A DNA stretch of 64,000 nucleotides from Mycogone perniciosa. Taxonomy: Eukaryota; Ascomycota; Sordariomycetes; Hypocreales; Hypocreaceae. The position numbers and the translations under genes were made by a program. The stretch covers positions 1 through 64,000 of the forward strand of contig JAOALB010000108.1 in the NCBI GenBank assembly GCA_025331125.1, given 5' to 3'. The notes under the pieces were generated by a model. The model did not search any database and was not told the DNA's origin. It saw nothing but the letters and a program-made list of their open reading frames with translations. Every line of letters starts with the position of its first letter. Within the stretch, counting starts at the first letter, position 1. Shown in pieces: positions 1 through 12,100 of the stretch.

Positions 1-2156
1 GATAAGCAAGAGTGTCGAATTCTATCATTTTATGCATTCGTCAATGAGCCCTCATACTGTTGATCTGTGATTGATACTAGACCGAAGGATTGTGAAGGAT
101 CATCGCGCATCATCGGATTGTCTTGTGACCGTAATAAGGAGATAGGAGCCTTCCTTTGAGTGGGAATCTTGAAGACGCTACAGAGATTAATACAGTCATC
201 GTGATGGCCCTGCCTTTCGCGCCTCCTTCGTGGTAGCTGTATGCCGCCCCTTTACTGCTCTCCATAACAACAGAGCCCAAGAAGAGTCTGTGATAGCAAC
301 ATCATTTCTCAATTTTTCGGTAGTGAAGGCCACAGCTGAGTGATTGATAGAGTTATGAGAGGATGTCTACTATAATGTGTATTCAATACAGATTGTGCTA
401 CAGATGCACTTACACCAACATTTTAACTACCTTGGCGATATGGTACTTAACTGCGAATTTGTCAGACCGTTACAGCAGGAAAACAAAAGCGAAGTATACA
501 CCCCGGCGATTAACTTATATTTGCTGTATAACATTGTCATAGATTGTATCCTATAGGTCGCTCATTACGGACATGATGATGCAAAATAAACTCAGTTCTT
601 TTCCATTAATGGGGATAACTTCCGCACCAGTCTGTTTATATTTGGAAACATTTGATTGTATTACAGCATGGTGATTATGTCCGTAACCTTTTCTGACTTA
701 CACGCGAATTTAACTGTTACTATAATGATCCATGCTTAATTCTCAATCGAGTTTCTATGCAGTGTTTGAAAAGGTTAGGGAAATTCGGGATATAATGTTT
801 GAAACCTCAGCCTGAACACATCACAAATAGGGCATTCTGGGCACCTGACTTTCCAGTCTATTACATCGTGTTGTGTGTGTCTGTTGATCTGATTCTTTTA
901 TCCTAATTGGCTTCCTTTCCAGCCTTTTTATCATAGAAGAGGGAATGACGCGCGTTCTATTTCACATCTCAAACAATACGAAGCTCCCAACAACTAGACC
1001 GAAGTTATCTGACACATATCTGTCAAGTTAACGGCATATATTTCTAGGACCTCGGACTGAATCCTCTGAAACTAAAGTCTAATATTTTATAAAAAATTCA
1101 CGAGTGACGTCGAATTATGCTATAGCTTTTTAATAGTTGGTAGTGTTCATTTGCTCATGTCTTGGTCTAAAGTTACCAGATTGACGGCATTATACGGAGT
1201 ACAATAGCGGCTACTCGATTCCAGTTTCTACTAAATGCCGTAAGAAAATGGATCCTATTAATGGACAAATAACATTCACTCTTGAAGAATCCTTTGAGAC
1301 TTTAGCTTATATTAGCGTATAGAACCATGGTTAAATCACTTCGTACAGAGTACAGGGTTCTCATAATGATCGGGAGCACAGGTGCCGTAGTATCCAGAGT
1401 AACATTAGCCTAAACGATGCGGCATAATACGAGCTTAATAAGGGATATTAATCATCAGCTACGGAGTACGCAGTAGTAGGTGTGGAAATATCTATCCCCG
1501 GTAACTAATCAACTTAAAGAAGCGCATATTGTGGAATTGACACTCGCCCGGCGCCCGGCGCCCGGCACTTTACACACTTCATACCCTACCTGGCCCTCTG
1601 CCCTATGGAATGCTGATATACAATTATATCTTTTTAAGCTACTCAGATACAACCATAAATGGATAGTTCTTTCCATACCTTGTCAAGAAGCAGTAACCTC
1701 TGCGGATGTATCAAACCGCCGTACCAGGCCAGCAAAAGTAAAGTATACACCTCAGCAATTGTAGCCGATAGCGCAGGTTACATTGCATTTGACAGGATGT
1801 CTTTATGGACTGGGATTCAATGCTCTATAGATGCATCATTCCCTGCACCTAGTAGTTTGCCCCAGAACTCCGCAGTTTTACATGTATTTTGCCCAGACTA
1901 CTCCGTAGGATGGGGTAGGAATACTCCGTGCTTGCTGGCGAGAGACAGGCTCACAGACCCATTTATCCTTTGCGTATTCTGGGAACCTCCATTGTCTCCG
2001 CGGACTTCTATCTATTTAAGTAGTAGCAGTTCCGCTTCAATTAGCCAGAGAACGAGGTTGTTTTCATCTACCTGATTCTGAAAGTATATTCGTTAATCAT
2101 CTCCACCTATCAACTTGACCGAACGCTGGTGTTCGACGCCACCCACACTTGCTACA
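1..2156. other. Left intergenic region, no supported gene
   Basis: I see no convincing gene here. Base composition is intermediate between the gene-rich right half and the RIP block. Open frames at about 1480-2075 have no recognisable domain, and one of them relies on a GTG start. The region holds several copies of the short motif TACGGAGTA or its complement (1193-1202, 1460-1469, 1899-1907) and a GC-rich septamer repeated about three times near 1546-1567. Confidence 0.6.
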
Positions 2157-3142
2157 ATGAGTCCAGGTCAGACCTTCTACATATTGGATAATGGCATCAA
2201 AGGCGTTGAAAAGAACCGCCTAGAAAGCCAACACGGCATCCTGCTGGAAATGGCTAAGACACGCTTCCCGCCAAATATTGCAGCATATCTAGCCACGCTT
2301 GACCATGCACCTGCCATCGCCGATATTGGTACTGGCACTGGGGTCTGGCTCCGGGATCTGGCCACACTTGTACCGCGCGGATCCCGACTAGATGGCTATG
2401 ACATAGACATGTCCAAATTCCCGAGCCCGGAGCAGCTACCGTCTAACGTTAGGTTAACCTATGGAGACACGCTTAAGCCGTTTCCCACGGAGTTACTGGG
2501 CACGTACGACCTTGTACATGTCCGGCTGCTTATGTATGGCCTCAAAGCAGACCAGTGGGAGGCTGCGGCTGAGAATCTGCGTACATTGTTACGACCTGGA
2601 GGCTTCCTTATGTGGGAGGACATAGGCCTTCCATCATGGCAGTGTTTGCCCATGACGGAGCACTTCATGAAGTGGTTTAACGCAGAGGTCCGTTATGCCG
2701 CGTCAATCGGACGTGATGTCATGTAAGTGAGATTTTAGCCTGTTGTTCTGTCATGGTTTGTAAACTACAAGGATCCACGCTACTTGGCATTAGTTCCGGA
2801 TATATAATTTGTACTCCGTACGGGGTTCACTAATCAGTTATGTATAGGAGTCCCCTTCGCCTTCAAAACCAGTTCGAAAGCGCAGGCTTCGTCAACTGTG
2901 CTCAGCAGGAATTTAGCAGCTATGGCGGGTCGATGGAGCTGCAGAAGATGGCCAGTAAGGCTCTTATCGCCGTGGGCAGTCAGTCGCTGCATGGAATAGT
3001 GGACCGTGGCGGCTTTGAGTGGGTGCGATCCCACGAGGAGGTTGATCAGCTTATGAATACCATCGTGACGGACATGAACAACGGAGTTACCCAGATCGGT
3101 TGTACTCTCCACAGAGTTGTTGGACAGAACCCCGAGCAGTGA
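2157..3142 (+). CDS. SAM-dependent methyltransferase
   Basis: This gene encodes a class I SAM-dependent methyltransferase of the fungal secondary-metabolism (UMTA/TAM-like) kind, which would transfer a methyl group from S-adenosylmethionine to a small molecule in the cytosol. Exon 1 is 2157-2722 and exon 2 is 2848-3142, giving 286 residues, close to the family's usual 270-300. The intron has GTAAGT at its 5' end, a CTAAT branch site and a TAG acceptor. The glycine-rich SAM motif (ADIGTGTGVWL) lies near residues 55-65, followed by an acidic residue after the second strand and an LRPGGFLMWED post-motif. The C-terminal exon starts SPLRLQNQFESAGF, as in relatives. An in-frame TTG at 2115 is upstream, but ATG 2157 gives the usual N-terminus. 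The substrate cannot be told from the sequence. The gene ends about 160 bp before the RIP block and appears intact. Confidence 0.85.
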
Positions 3143-3194
3143 TTGGTGGTAGTATCTGTAATACAAGAGACTTGAAATGCGCTAAGAAGCCGGT

Positions 3195-3214
3195 GTTTGT
3201 TTGTTTGTTTGTTT
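3195..3214 (+). repeat. (GTTT)5 microsatellite
   Basis: Five GTTT units follow the methyltransferase stop codon by about 50 bp and lie in its probable 3' untranslated region, just before the composition drops to very AT-rich. Confidence 0.8.
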
Positions 3215-3533
3215 TATTATTTACATCCACTAAGTAAGCTAGTTACACAAATCCCTTATAGGCAATAGGATGTTAGGAGCTGGCGGCTTGCGCTGCTATT
3301 TACTGAGTTTCGATTTATAAAGGAAAGAGGGTTAATTTAGGTAGTGTTAATCTATTTCCGCTAAAGGAGGACTATAAAGGTCCGCTTCTTTTATTAGTTT
3401 TTAAAAGGCTTTACTTCCTATAAGTTTAAGTAGGTAAAAGAGAGGGGTTTTTTTTAAAGGGATATTTAAAAAGAAGGGCTTAATTATTTTATATTTTGCA
3501 AAATAGCTTTACCTTTTTAATTTACTGCATTTA

Positions 3534-3917
3534 TATTATAACCCGACCCTTTTATAGTTATATAAAGGGTCTAGGGCAATATATACCCCGGAAAAACAAT
3601 AGAACGATTAATTAATTAGGAAAGATTACTTAGATTACTTGGATTATAAAGTGTAAGTTAAAGTGATTTAATATAACCGTAATCTATATATAATCTAAAA
3701 ATATTTACTATATATTTCCTTTATATATAAAACTGGATAAATTATAATTGTTTAGTATAATTATTTAAATAGTTATTAATAAATGGCATTTATTAAAACT
3801 GTTTATTTTATAGAATTATAACTATATTACTTTATTTAATATTTATCTTTAACCTCTTTATTAATATAAACCTATAAACCTTAGTTTAACTATTAAGAAT
3901 TAACTTAAATTATTATA
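3534..3917 (+). repeat. Gypsy-type LTR copy A
   Basis: About 384 bp, starting TATTATAACCCGACCC and ending ATTATTATA, which are RIP-altered forms of the TGTTATGAACCG...GATCGTCACA ends seen in the less mutated copy at 21549-21948. It is followed by a 67 bp spacer and then LTR copy B in the same orientation. Confidence 0.8.
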
Positions 3918-3984
3918 TATTAATAACTTTTATTTAAAAGGCCACTAAGAATTTTAAGTAATATTATAAGTATATTTACTATAG

Positions 3985-4383
3985 TATTATAACCCGACCC
4001 TTTTATAGCCATATAAAGGGTCTAGGGCAGTATATACCCTGGAAAAACAATAAAATAACTGTTTAATTAAAAAGGATTACTTGGATTACTATAAACTATA
4101 AATTACTTAAATTATAGAATATAAGTTAAAGTAATCTAATATAACTATATTCTATATATAATCCAAGTATACTTATTATATATCTCTTTTATATATATAA
4201 CTAAATAAGTTATAATTAATAGTATAGTTATTTAAGCAGTTATTAATAATTATATTTACTAGAATTACCTGTTTTATAGAATTATAACTATATTACCCTA
4301 TTTAGTATTTATCTTTAACCTCTCTATTAATATAAACCTATAAACCTTAGTTTATCCTTTAAGAACTAACCTGGATCGTTATA
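3985..4383 (+). repeat. Gypsy-type LTR copy B
   Basis: A 399 bp copy of the same LTR subfamily as copy A and the 21549 solo LTR (the internal stretch with CTCTCTATTAATATAAACC is shared). It is followed by the same spacer sequence as copy A (starting about TTAATGACTTTTATTTAAA), so A and B form a tandem array with a period of about 451 bp. Confidence 0.8.
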
Positions 4384-5745
4384 TGTTAATGACTTTTATT
4401 TAAAAGGCTACTGGGAATCCTGAGCAATATTGTAAGTATATCCGCTGCAGTATCCCCTTTTAATATATTACGACCCGACCAGGCCAAGGCCCGGGCCCAG
4501 AGGAATATCGGAACGACAGGCCAATAGGAATATAATCACTAGGGTATATACTAAATCATCAATAATTAGGGATATATATAAATAATTATAAACCTGAAAT
4601 TATTAGGAATATAACTATATTCCCTAATAATTGTTACAACTCTCTTTTATATATATACAAGTAGTTTATTACTTATTTAATATAGTTATTTAAATAGTTA
4701 TTAATAATTGCATTTACTGGAACTACCTGTTTTATAGAATTATAATTATATTACCCTCCTTAGTATTTATCCTTAACCTTTCTATTAATATAAACCTATA
4801 AACCCTGGTTTATCCTTTAAGAATTAACCCGGATTATTATATATTAATAACTTTTGTTTAAAAGGCTACTGAGAATTTTAAGTAATATTGTAAGTATATC
4901 CGCTGCAGTATCCTGTTTTAATAACCCTAATACTCTACCTTCTATTCTACCTCCACGCTAAGCGCAGGATAATAATAGAGATAATAATATAAATGGAAGC
5001 GAAGATAAAGATAAAGTCAATAAAATAGAATAACTCTGTATTTATATAGAAAAAGCCTTTTAATATATAGAAGCTAACTGCTTAAACTAAAAGTAATGCT
5101 ATTAGTATTTGGTTACTGAAAATGCTAGGCTTAACGAAATAATTTACTTATAGTAAGCAATTATTATAGACTTATAAAATTAAACGCTGCCTGTATTTAA
5201 CCTAAACTTTATATTAAACTATAAAGGGAATTAACCTTTAAGGGATTTAAAGGAGTTACTTAAAATATAACCCTTTAAGTATTTTAATAAAAGTATTATA
5301 GCGCATTAACTATTTTTTATTTAACTATATAACTATTTCAGCTACTTTTTAATTAGCTTTAATATAGAGATTAGTAAAGTCCTTTTAGCTGTTAAATAAC
5401 TTAAAGCAAATGCCTTAAAATAGTTTAAACCTATTTAAAGGGATTTCCTTAATAATAAAAGTAAAGCCAATAAACAGATATAGCTTATATTTATTAGCTA
5501 CAATTAGTTTAAAGAAGAATTAAAGAATATCTTTAATAATATTAGTAAAGAATATATTGCGGAAAATAAATTTATAAACTTAATCTAGAAAGAAAAATAC
5601 TTCAACTATACTATATACTTTAAAAACTATACTTTTAAAGTTAAATAAAAAAGCTTTGCTTTTATTAAATGCTTTTATAATAGACTTAAACTAGAATTTG
5701 AAAGGGAAGCTTATAAGTTCTTTTATAATAAAGGTATTACTAAGT

Positions 5746-6160
5746 TGTCAGACCACAAATCCTGCAAAAGTAAAGCTCTACGCAATCTGCGTGGATAAGT
5801 GACCTTATATGCTATGTGACACACCCCCCAGGTGCGATAGTCCTAATAGAGCGCCTGAATTCCCTGTAATCCTATATATTAAAGGCAGGGCGCAGAGGAC
5901 TTTTTCTGCTAACCTTTTCAATTACCATGGCTGCGGTGCCTAGATCTGGTTAAACTAGGTCTTTGCCTAGATCTAGCTAGATCTAGGATTATTTTAGTGT
6001 CTTTTAACTCCTCTAAACAGAGTCGAACTTGCAACCTGGAGCTATGTCGGATAATTTCGCGCGAAACGATACCGGGCTCATAACTGTCAAACCACAAATC
6101 CTGCAAAAGTAAAGCTCTACGCAATCTGCGTGGATAAGTGACCTTATATACTATGTGACA
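5746..6160 (-). mobile_element. TRIM: 415 bp non-autonomous LTR element, Copia-type primer site
   Basis: Two direct terminal repeats of 76 bp (5746-5821 and 6085-6160) differ at only two positions, both G versus A. Each starts TGTCA and ends TGACA. A perfect 5 bp target-site duplication TAAGT flanks the element (5741-5745 and 6161-6165). Read on the minus strand, the 11 bases directly after the 5' LTR are GTTATGAGCCC (6074-6084 on +). This is the complement of the anticodon arm of initiator tRNA-Met, the half-tRNA priming used by Copia-type elements. A purine tract TGGGGGGTG (complement of 5822-5830) sits directly before the other LTR. The LTR has a TATATAAG box. The 263 bp interior has no coding capacity. 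The element is far less AT-rich than the Gypsy-1 DNA it sits in. Confidence 0.88.
5966..5987. repeat. 22 bp perfect palindrome inside the TRIM
   Basis: Built from overlapping CTAGATCTAG units around a central GCTAGC-like core (AGCT at the centre), it reads identically on both strands over 22 bases. A diverged half copy (CCTAGATCTGG) lies about 27 bp to its left. It could form a hairpin in the element's RNA. Confidence 0.9.
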
Positions 6161-9100
6161 TAAGTTTATTAAAAAATATATAAATGCAGGCAATTTACTT
6201 TATAAACTTTACTTAAATATAAAAAAGGGTTAATAATAATTTAAATAAATTTATAAATATTAAAGATATATAAACTAAGGCAAAAAGCAATAAAAATATA
6301 TCATTAACTTTAATAATAAAAGACTTAGTTAAATAGATTTAAACGCTATTTAAAAAGGAAAAGTAAAGGTTATTTATTATAATTATAATAAGCCAGGATA
6401 CTTTTTAAAAGACTATAAAGCTTTATAAAAGCTAAGGATTAATAAACCTTAAAAGCTTACACTAAAACCTAAATAAAAGGTTAATATAGTTTCGAAAACT
6501 ATTAATTATATATTATTTAACTAGACTATATACTATAATAATAGCTGCTTTATTTATAAGTCCAGTAAAAATAAAGCAGATAACACTTAAAATAACCTAG
6601 AAAAATATCTATAATAAATTAAAAGGGATGTTAATTGACTTAAATCCTTAACTTTTAAAGATATCTTTAAAGAAAATAAAGTAAATAGGTATTTATTATA
6701 CTTAAATAGTTTAATAAAATAAAACCTAAATTTTAGCTATATAAAGTTAAATAAAGATAATAGTATTTTAAATAAATAAATAGTTACTGTAATTGATTAG
6801 TAATATTTTAATTAAATTACTGTAAATAATAAAGGATAAACTAATAGTAGTAACTTTAATAATAAAGATAAAAATAACCCTTTATAATATAGACTATTAC
6901 TATATAGCGCTATACTTTTAAAATTAGAAAATATATTACTTATAAACAGTAACCTTAAAGGTAAACTAAACGAATATTACTTAAACTTAATTAAAAAAGT
7001 TACTATAAATATACAATAAAATAAAATAAACTTACACTTATATAAATAGCTTTATATATAAAATAAAGTTAATAATAAAATAGCTATTAAAGCTGTCTTA
7101 ATTGCTTTAGCTATATATAAGGAACCTATATATTTCTATATATAAAGAGGCTATACTGTAACTAACCCTATTTATAAAAAGCACTATATTATATCCTAGG
7201 TTATTTATATTATATATAGGTATATAGTATACTTTTAAAAGAAAGTAAAGTATAATGCATTTTTAATTAAAATCCTGTTTTATATTATAAAATAAATATA
7301 GGATTATAATACTTTTCAAGAATAAATTATAACTATACAGTACCAAGACTTTAAAATTATTATTATTAAACTAAACACTAAAACCTTAAAGGAATATTAT
7401 TAGCTATAAAGATTTAAAGGATATAAATTTAAAGGATATTATATTTACTGTTAAAAGAAATTAATATAATAGCACTTTTACTATAATAAAAGGTTTAAGT
7501 ATAATTAATAATATTATTTAAAGTGCAATAACTTAAAGTATATTATATATAAAAGAAATAAATTAAGGGATTAGTATATATAATAAGTTAATAATACCCT
7601 ATACTTATTACTAGACTATACATACTATTAAAATTAGTTTAACTTTATTACCTATAAAGGAACTGCTTATAATAAAAAAGGTAGCATTTACTTTAAGGAA
7701 CTTTAATTAACTATAAAGTTTATATAAAAAAAAAGAATTAGGAAATAATTAATATTACCTATAAAAAGGCTATAAAGTAATAATTAATAAATTATATTTC
7801 TTGAAATATTAAATAATAAAAGTAACAATAAAGATTTACTATATTTTAAATTAAAGATAATAATTAAAGGATATTAACTATATATATCAGTAAATAGTAA
7901 AGTAATAGGCAATTTTATTACACCTATAACTATAAATCGCTTATAGTTATTTTAAAAAAAGAAAACTAGACTATATTAACTTTATTAAGTAAAAGGAGAA
8001 GCTTTTATATATAATAATAGATAGGTTAAGTAAAAGACTAATCATTTTAAACTTAGAATTGCTAAATATAAAGAAGTAGTTTTTTACAATATAGCAAATA
8101 TTAATAGGTATAATATTATTCTCAGTTATCTTTAATTAAAATGCAATAACCTTAATATTAACTAAAAGAATAGCCAGCTTTATTAGCGCAATAATAAAGC
8201 TCCTTTAGCAATTAAAACTATTAAAAAGGCTTTAACTGTAAGGCAGAAATCCTATATAAAACCTTTAAATATAATAAAGAAAGGAATTAAGAAAGTTACC
8301 TTTAATTTAATTATAGAAATAATCTACTTAAAAAAAAGAGTTAAATAAAGTAAAGGGAAAAATAAATAAATTTAAAGAATAATTGCCTTTTTACAGAAAG
8401 CATTTAATAATATTAATAAAATACTTAAGACAAAAAGCCTTAAAATAGTAGTATTACTAGAATAGCTATAGAATATCCTTAAAGAATACTAAAAGTATAA
8501 TAAACTATTAAAGGAAATACTTAATATAAAATTACTAGAATACAGTTAATTAAACTATATAATTAAACTTAAATATAATATAAGCACTACCTTTTATAAA
8601 ATTTATAATCTAAATAAAAAAAAGCTTAAAAGACTATATAATTATTTAAATAATATATTAATTAAAGGATATATCTAACCCTTTTTATTAAAAGTAAACT
8701 ATTTTATTATATTTATATTAAAGTAAAGGGGTAAATTATAGTTAATTATAGACTATTAATAATTTAATAAAGCTACTATTAAAGATAAAACTCTATTATT
8801 ATTAATTATAAAATTGCAGGATAAACTATATAAGAAAAAGTAGTTTATAGCGCTAAACCTTAAAACTGCTTATAAATTTATTTAAATTAAAGAAAAATAT
8901 AAATAAATAACTATATTTTAAATTAAATATAGCTTATTTAAATACCTAGTTATACCTTTTAGCTTTATTAATACTCCTATAATATTTTGAAAGATAATTA
9001 ATAATATATTAAAGGAGTATTTTAATATCTATATAGTTATTTATTTAAATAATATTTTAATCTTTTTAAATACCTTTAAAGAATATAAAGTATATATCTA

Positions 9101-9199
9101 TAAAGTATTATAAATATTATAAAATACTAAACTATTTATAAAATTAAAGAAATATAAATTTTATATATAAAAAGTTACTTTTTTAAAGTATATTATTAC

Positions 9200-12100
9200 T
9201 ATTACAGCACTGACCATAACGCGATATTAACGCCTTATTACGTAAGCTCCAGTCATATAACCAGGCCCCAACGCGTTCCTAGCTATAGCTTTCCATAAAG
9301 CCTTAGGGCTTCCTTGCTCTTTACGGCACAATAATAATATTTGCCTTAACTTGCTTTCCTATACTGTAATAGTTTATGCTATCCCTTAACTTGGCTGCGC
9401 TGTCGCAAGGCATATACCTAACCAATCACAAACTTCCCTAAATTCCCCTTTTATTCCTAAACCTATAATAACGCCTCTACAGCCTAGCCCTCGCCCCTTA
9501 AACCCTATACCTATAGGAAACTAATTATAAGTGAAATAAATATAGATACCCTAAACCTTGCCCTATAACTTAACCTAGCCTAATAGACTATAGTCCTTGC
9601 TATAAAGCTAGCACCTTTCCTTTTTCTCTTTAAAACCCTATAAAAATCTAATATTAATAGCAACTAAATATATCTAATAAATGCAATTATTAGGGATAAT
9701 AACCTTTATTACTAGTTCTATCTTTTTAATTAAATAATAAATAAAGGCTTAACTTAATAGGAAAAATAAAAATAAACCTTTAAGTAGGAAATCTTAAAAT
9801 AGGCAGCTGAAAACTAAAACCTTAAAGTATAAATTAAAGTTTAGGTTAAAGCTTTAAATACAGCCTCGCTGCTAAACCTGAAAAATAATAACTTACTTGG
9901 CTGCCGCTAAATTAAAGACTTTAAGTAATTTAATAGTAAATAAAAAAATATTATTAAATGCTAGTAAAAATATATTAACTAGCGCTCTTAAATTAATATT
10001 ACCTTTATAAGTAACTAATTAATCTTTTTAATTAAATTTAAAAAGATTTTATATATTGTAAGCCTTTTAAAGGGAGATATATATTAACTGCAATAAAGAA
10101 ACTTTAATATTATTATCGAGAATTTTAATAACCCCGCCTAGTAGTATTAAAAGATTAATATAATACTTTTTATTAATTTTAATAAATAATATAAAATAAT
10201 TAATTTATTTTAAAAAGTATTATAATCCTTTAATAACCTATATATATTAAATAAGCCTTTCTAAAACCTTATAGTAAAGTTATTTATATTAGGCAGTAAA
10301 TATAGTAAAACTGCTAAGTAAATAATAAAGGCCTTAAAGATAAAGGTCTTTTAAGAATTTACTAATACTATAAAGACTTAAATAATTAAGCTAAATAAGT
10401 TTAACTTTATTAAATAGTGCTAACTTTACTAAACTATCTATAACAGGCTTTAAAAAGGCGCCTACTATAATACCCTTTACGCCGCTTAAATAGGCTAGCG
10501 TTAATAAAGCTATTAATAACAACAGCAATATTATTAACGCTAATAAAACAACTAAGCGAATAACTAAGCAAATAACTAAGCCGCCGCCTTAACGCTAACC
10601 AGTAACCTAATACAGCTAAATACTATATATACTATATTACCTCGCCTTTAAGTCTTTCGCAAGGAATATATCGCTAAAGGACTATACTTTTACTGTAAAA
10701 AAGCAGGTTATAGCTTTAATAAATGCAATAAAAAGAAGCAGGCCAATATATGCCAAGGAAATTTATACTAGGCATAAAACTAAAATTACTAAGTCTAGTT
10801 ATATTAACTACGCCTTAACTTAGCAGCACTTTAAGGCTAGTAATAAAATAGTTTAGTAAAGTATAATAACTAAACCCTAGTAATATATTAATACTACCTA
10901 TAACGCCTAGTTAACTTATAAATCTAGGCTTTAAATAATATACCCTCTTTAAATATTAATAAAAATAATAATAGTAGCGCTGCTTTATTAACTTTTAATT
11001 TACTTTAATTTAATTAGCTATATTTATCGCGAACCTAGACTTAACTTATAAACTAAAAAAAAGATTAACTTTTACTAAAAGTCGCAAATAAAGGTTAACT
11101 ATAAATAATAGTATTATTTTAAAATAAATCTACTATTGCCTTTTTAATTAAAAGCCCTTTAAATTTAAATTAATAAATAGTAAATCCCTTTTAATATAAA
11201 CTATATTATCCTTTATATATAATATTTATATTAATATAAAAGCTTTAATAGACAGTAATTATATACTTTAAACTTTTATTAGCTGCGCTTTTATTAAGCG
11301 ATTTAGTATTATTATTTAATAACTACTATTTATTAAAAACCTCTTTTTTACTAATAAAAGTATAGCTAATAAAATTTTAAACTTCTTTATTATATAAACT
11401 GTAATTAGCCCTTATAAAAAACTTTACCTCTTCTTTATTATAAATATCCCTAATAATATACCTATTATCTTTAGCCTTTTATAGCTAAAAAAATATAACC
11501 TTAATATTAACTAAAAGAAATTAACTATTACTTTTAAATCCTATTACTATTATAACTATTGCCTTTTAAAGAATATAGCCAGCTTTATATAAGTTTTAAT
11601 AGCAGTTAAAATAAAAAGAATTTTTATTAGAGTTAATATAAAGAATATATATTACCGGCAATTAATAGTTGAAGACGCTTTAAATAAAGTAAAGCTTAAT
11701 TTAACTAAACGAAAAACTATACTATACCAGCAACTATTAATTAAAAACACCTAAAAAGAGGAAAACTATAACTTAACTAAAGAGGGAGCTTATAAACTGT
11801 ATATTCTATAAACCCTAATATTAAACCGAGATTACTATATAACCTATAGGTATAATAGAATTAACGATAAAGAAATATAAGTATAGATAATCTTAAACTA
11901 AGTATATATAAAGCCGCTGCCTGCCTTTATAATCTACAGTTAATAATAAAAAGGAAAACCTTTATTAAAGCTATTATTATTACTTTTTAATATACTACTT
12001 TTATAAAACTAAACTAAACCTTAAAATTAAAAAGTATACTTAAATATAGTGGATATATAAATAATAGCAGCTATAAACTTTATTACTTTCTATTATTAAC

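Larger units (their letters stand above)
4466..9199 (+). mobile_element. Gypsy-1, 5' part: 5' LTR, gag region and RT
   Basis: The left part of a Ty3/Gypsy retrotransposon. The 5' LTR is 4466-4841 (376 bp) and matches the 376 bp LTR at 37151-37526 across its length; both share a 5' third (AGAGGAATATCGGAA) unlike LTR copies A and B. A gag-like leader begins near 4919 and is duplicated at 37529-37926. A TRIM element is inserted at 5746-6160. Reverse transcriptase is readable from about 8595, with a KIYNLN..L motif, the catalytic motif at about 9042-9062 with Asp-Asp changed to Asn-Asn (9048-9053), and the block just after it up to about 9190. The element then stops abruptly at Gypsy-2. Its integrase is found beyond 34975. 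All frames are broken by TAA/TAG. Confidence 0.8.

Noticed and set aside
1546..1567. Short GC-rich septamer repeat as a possible regulatory array
   Set aside because: Only about three units and no gene nearby; most likely a simple-sequence slip.
1480..2075. Two overlapping open frames of 94 and 138 codons
   Set aside because: One starts with GTG, neither shows a domain or gene-like codon pattern, and they overlap in different frames.
5918..6193. 91-codon minus-strand open frame
   Set aside because: It crosses the boundary of the TRIM element and its LTR; it is an accident of the less AT-rich insertion.
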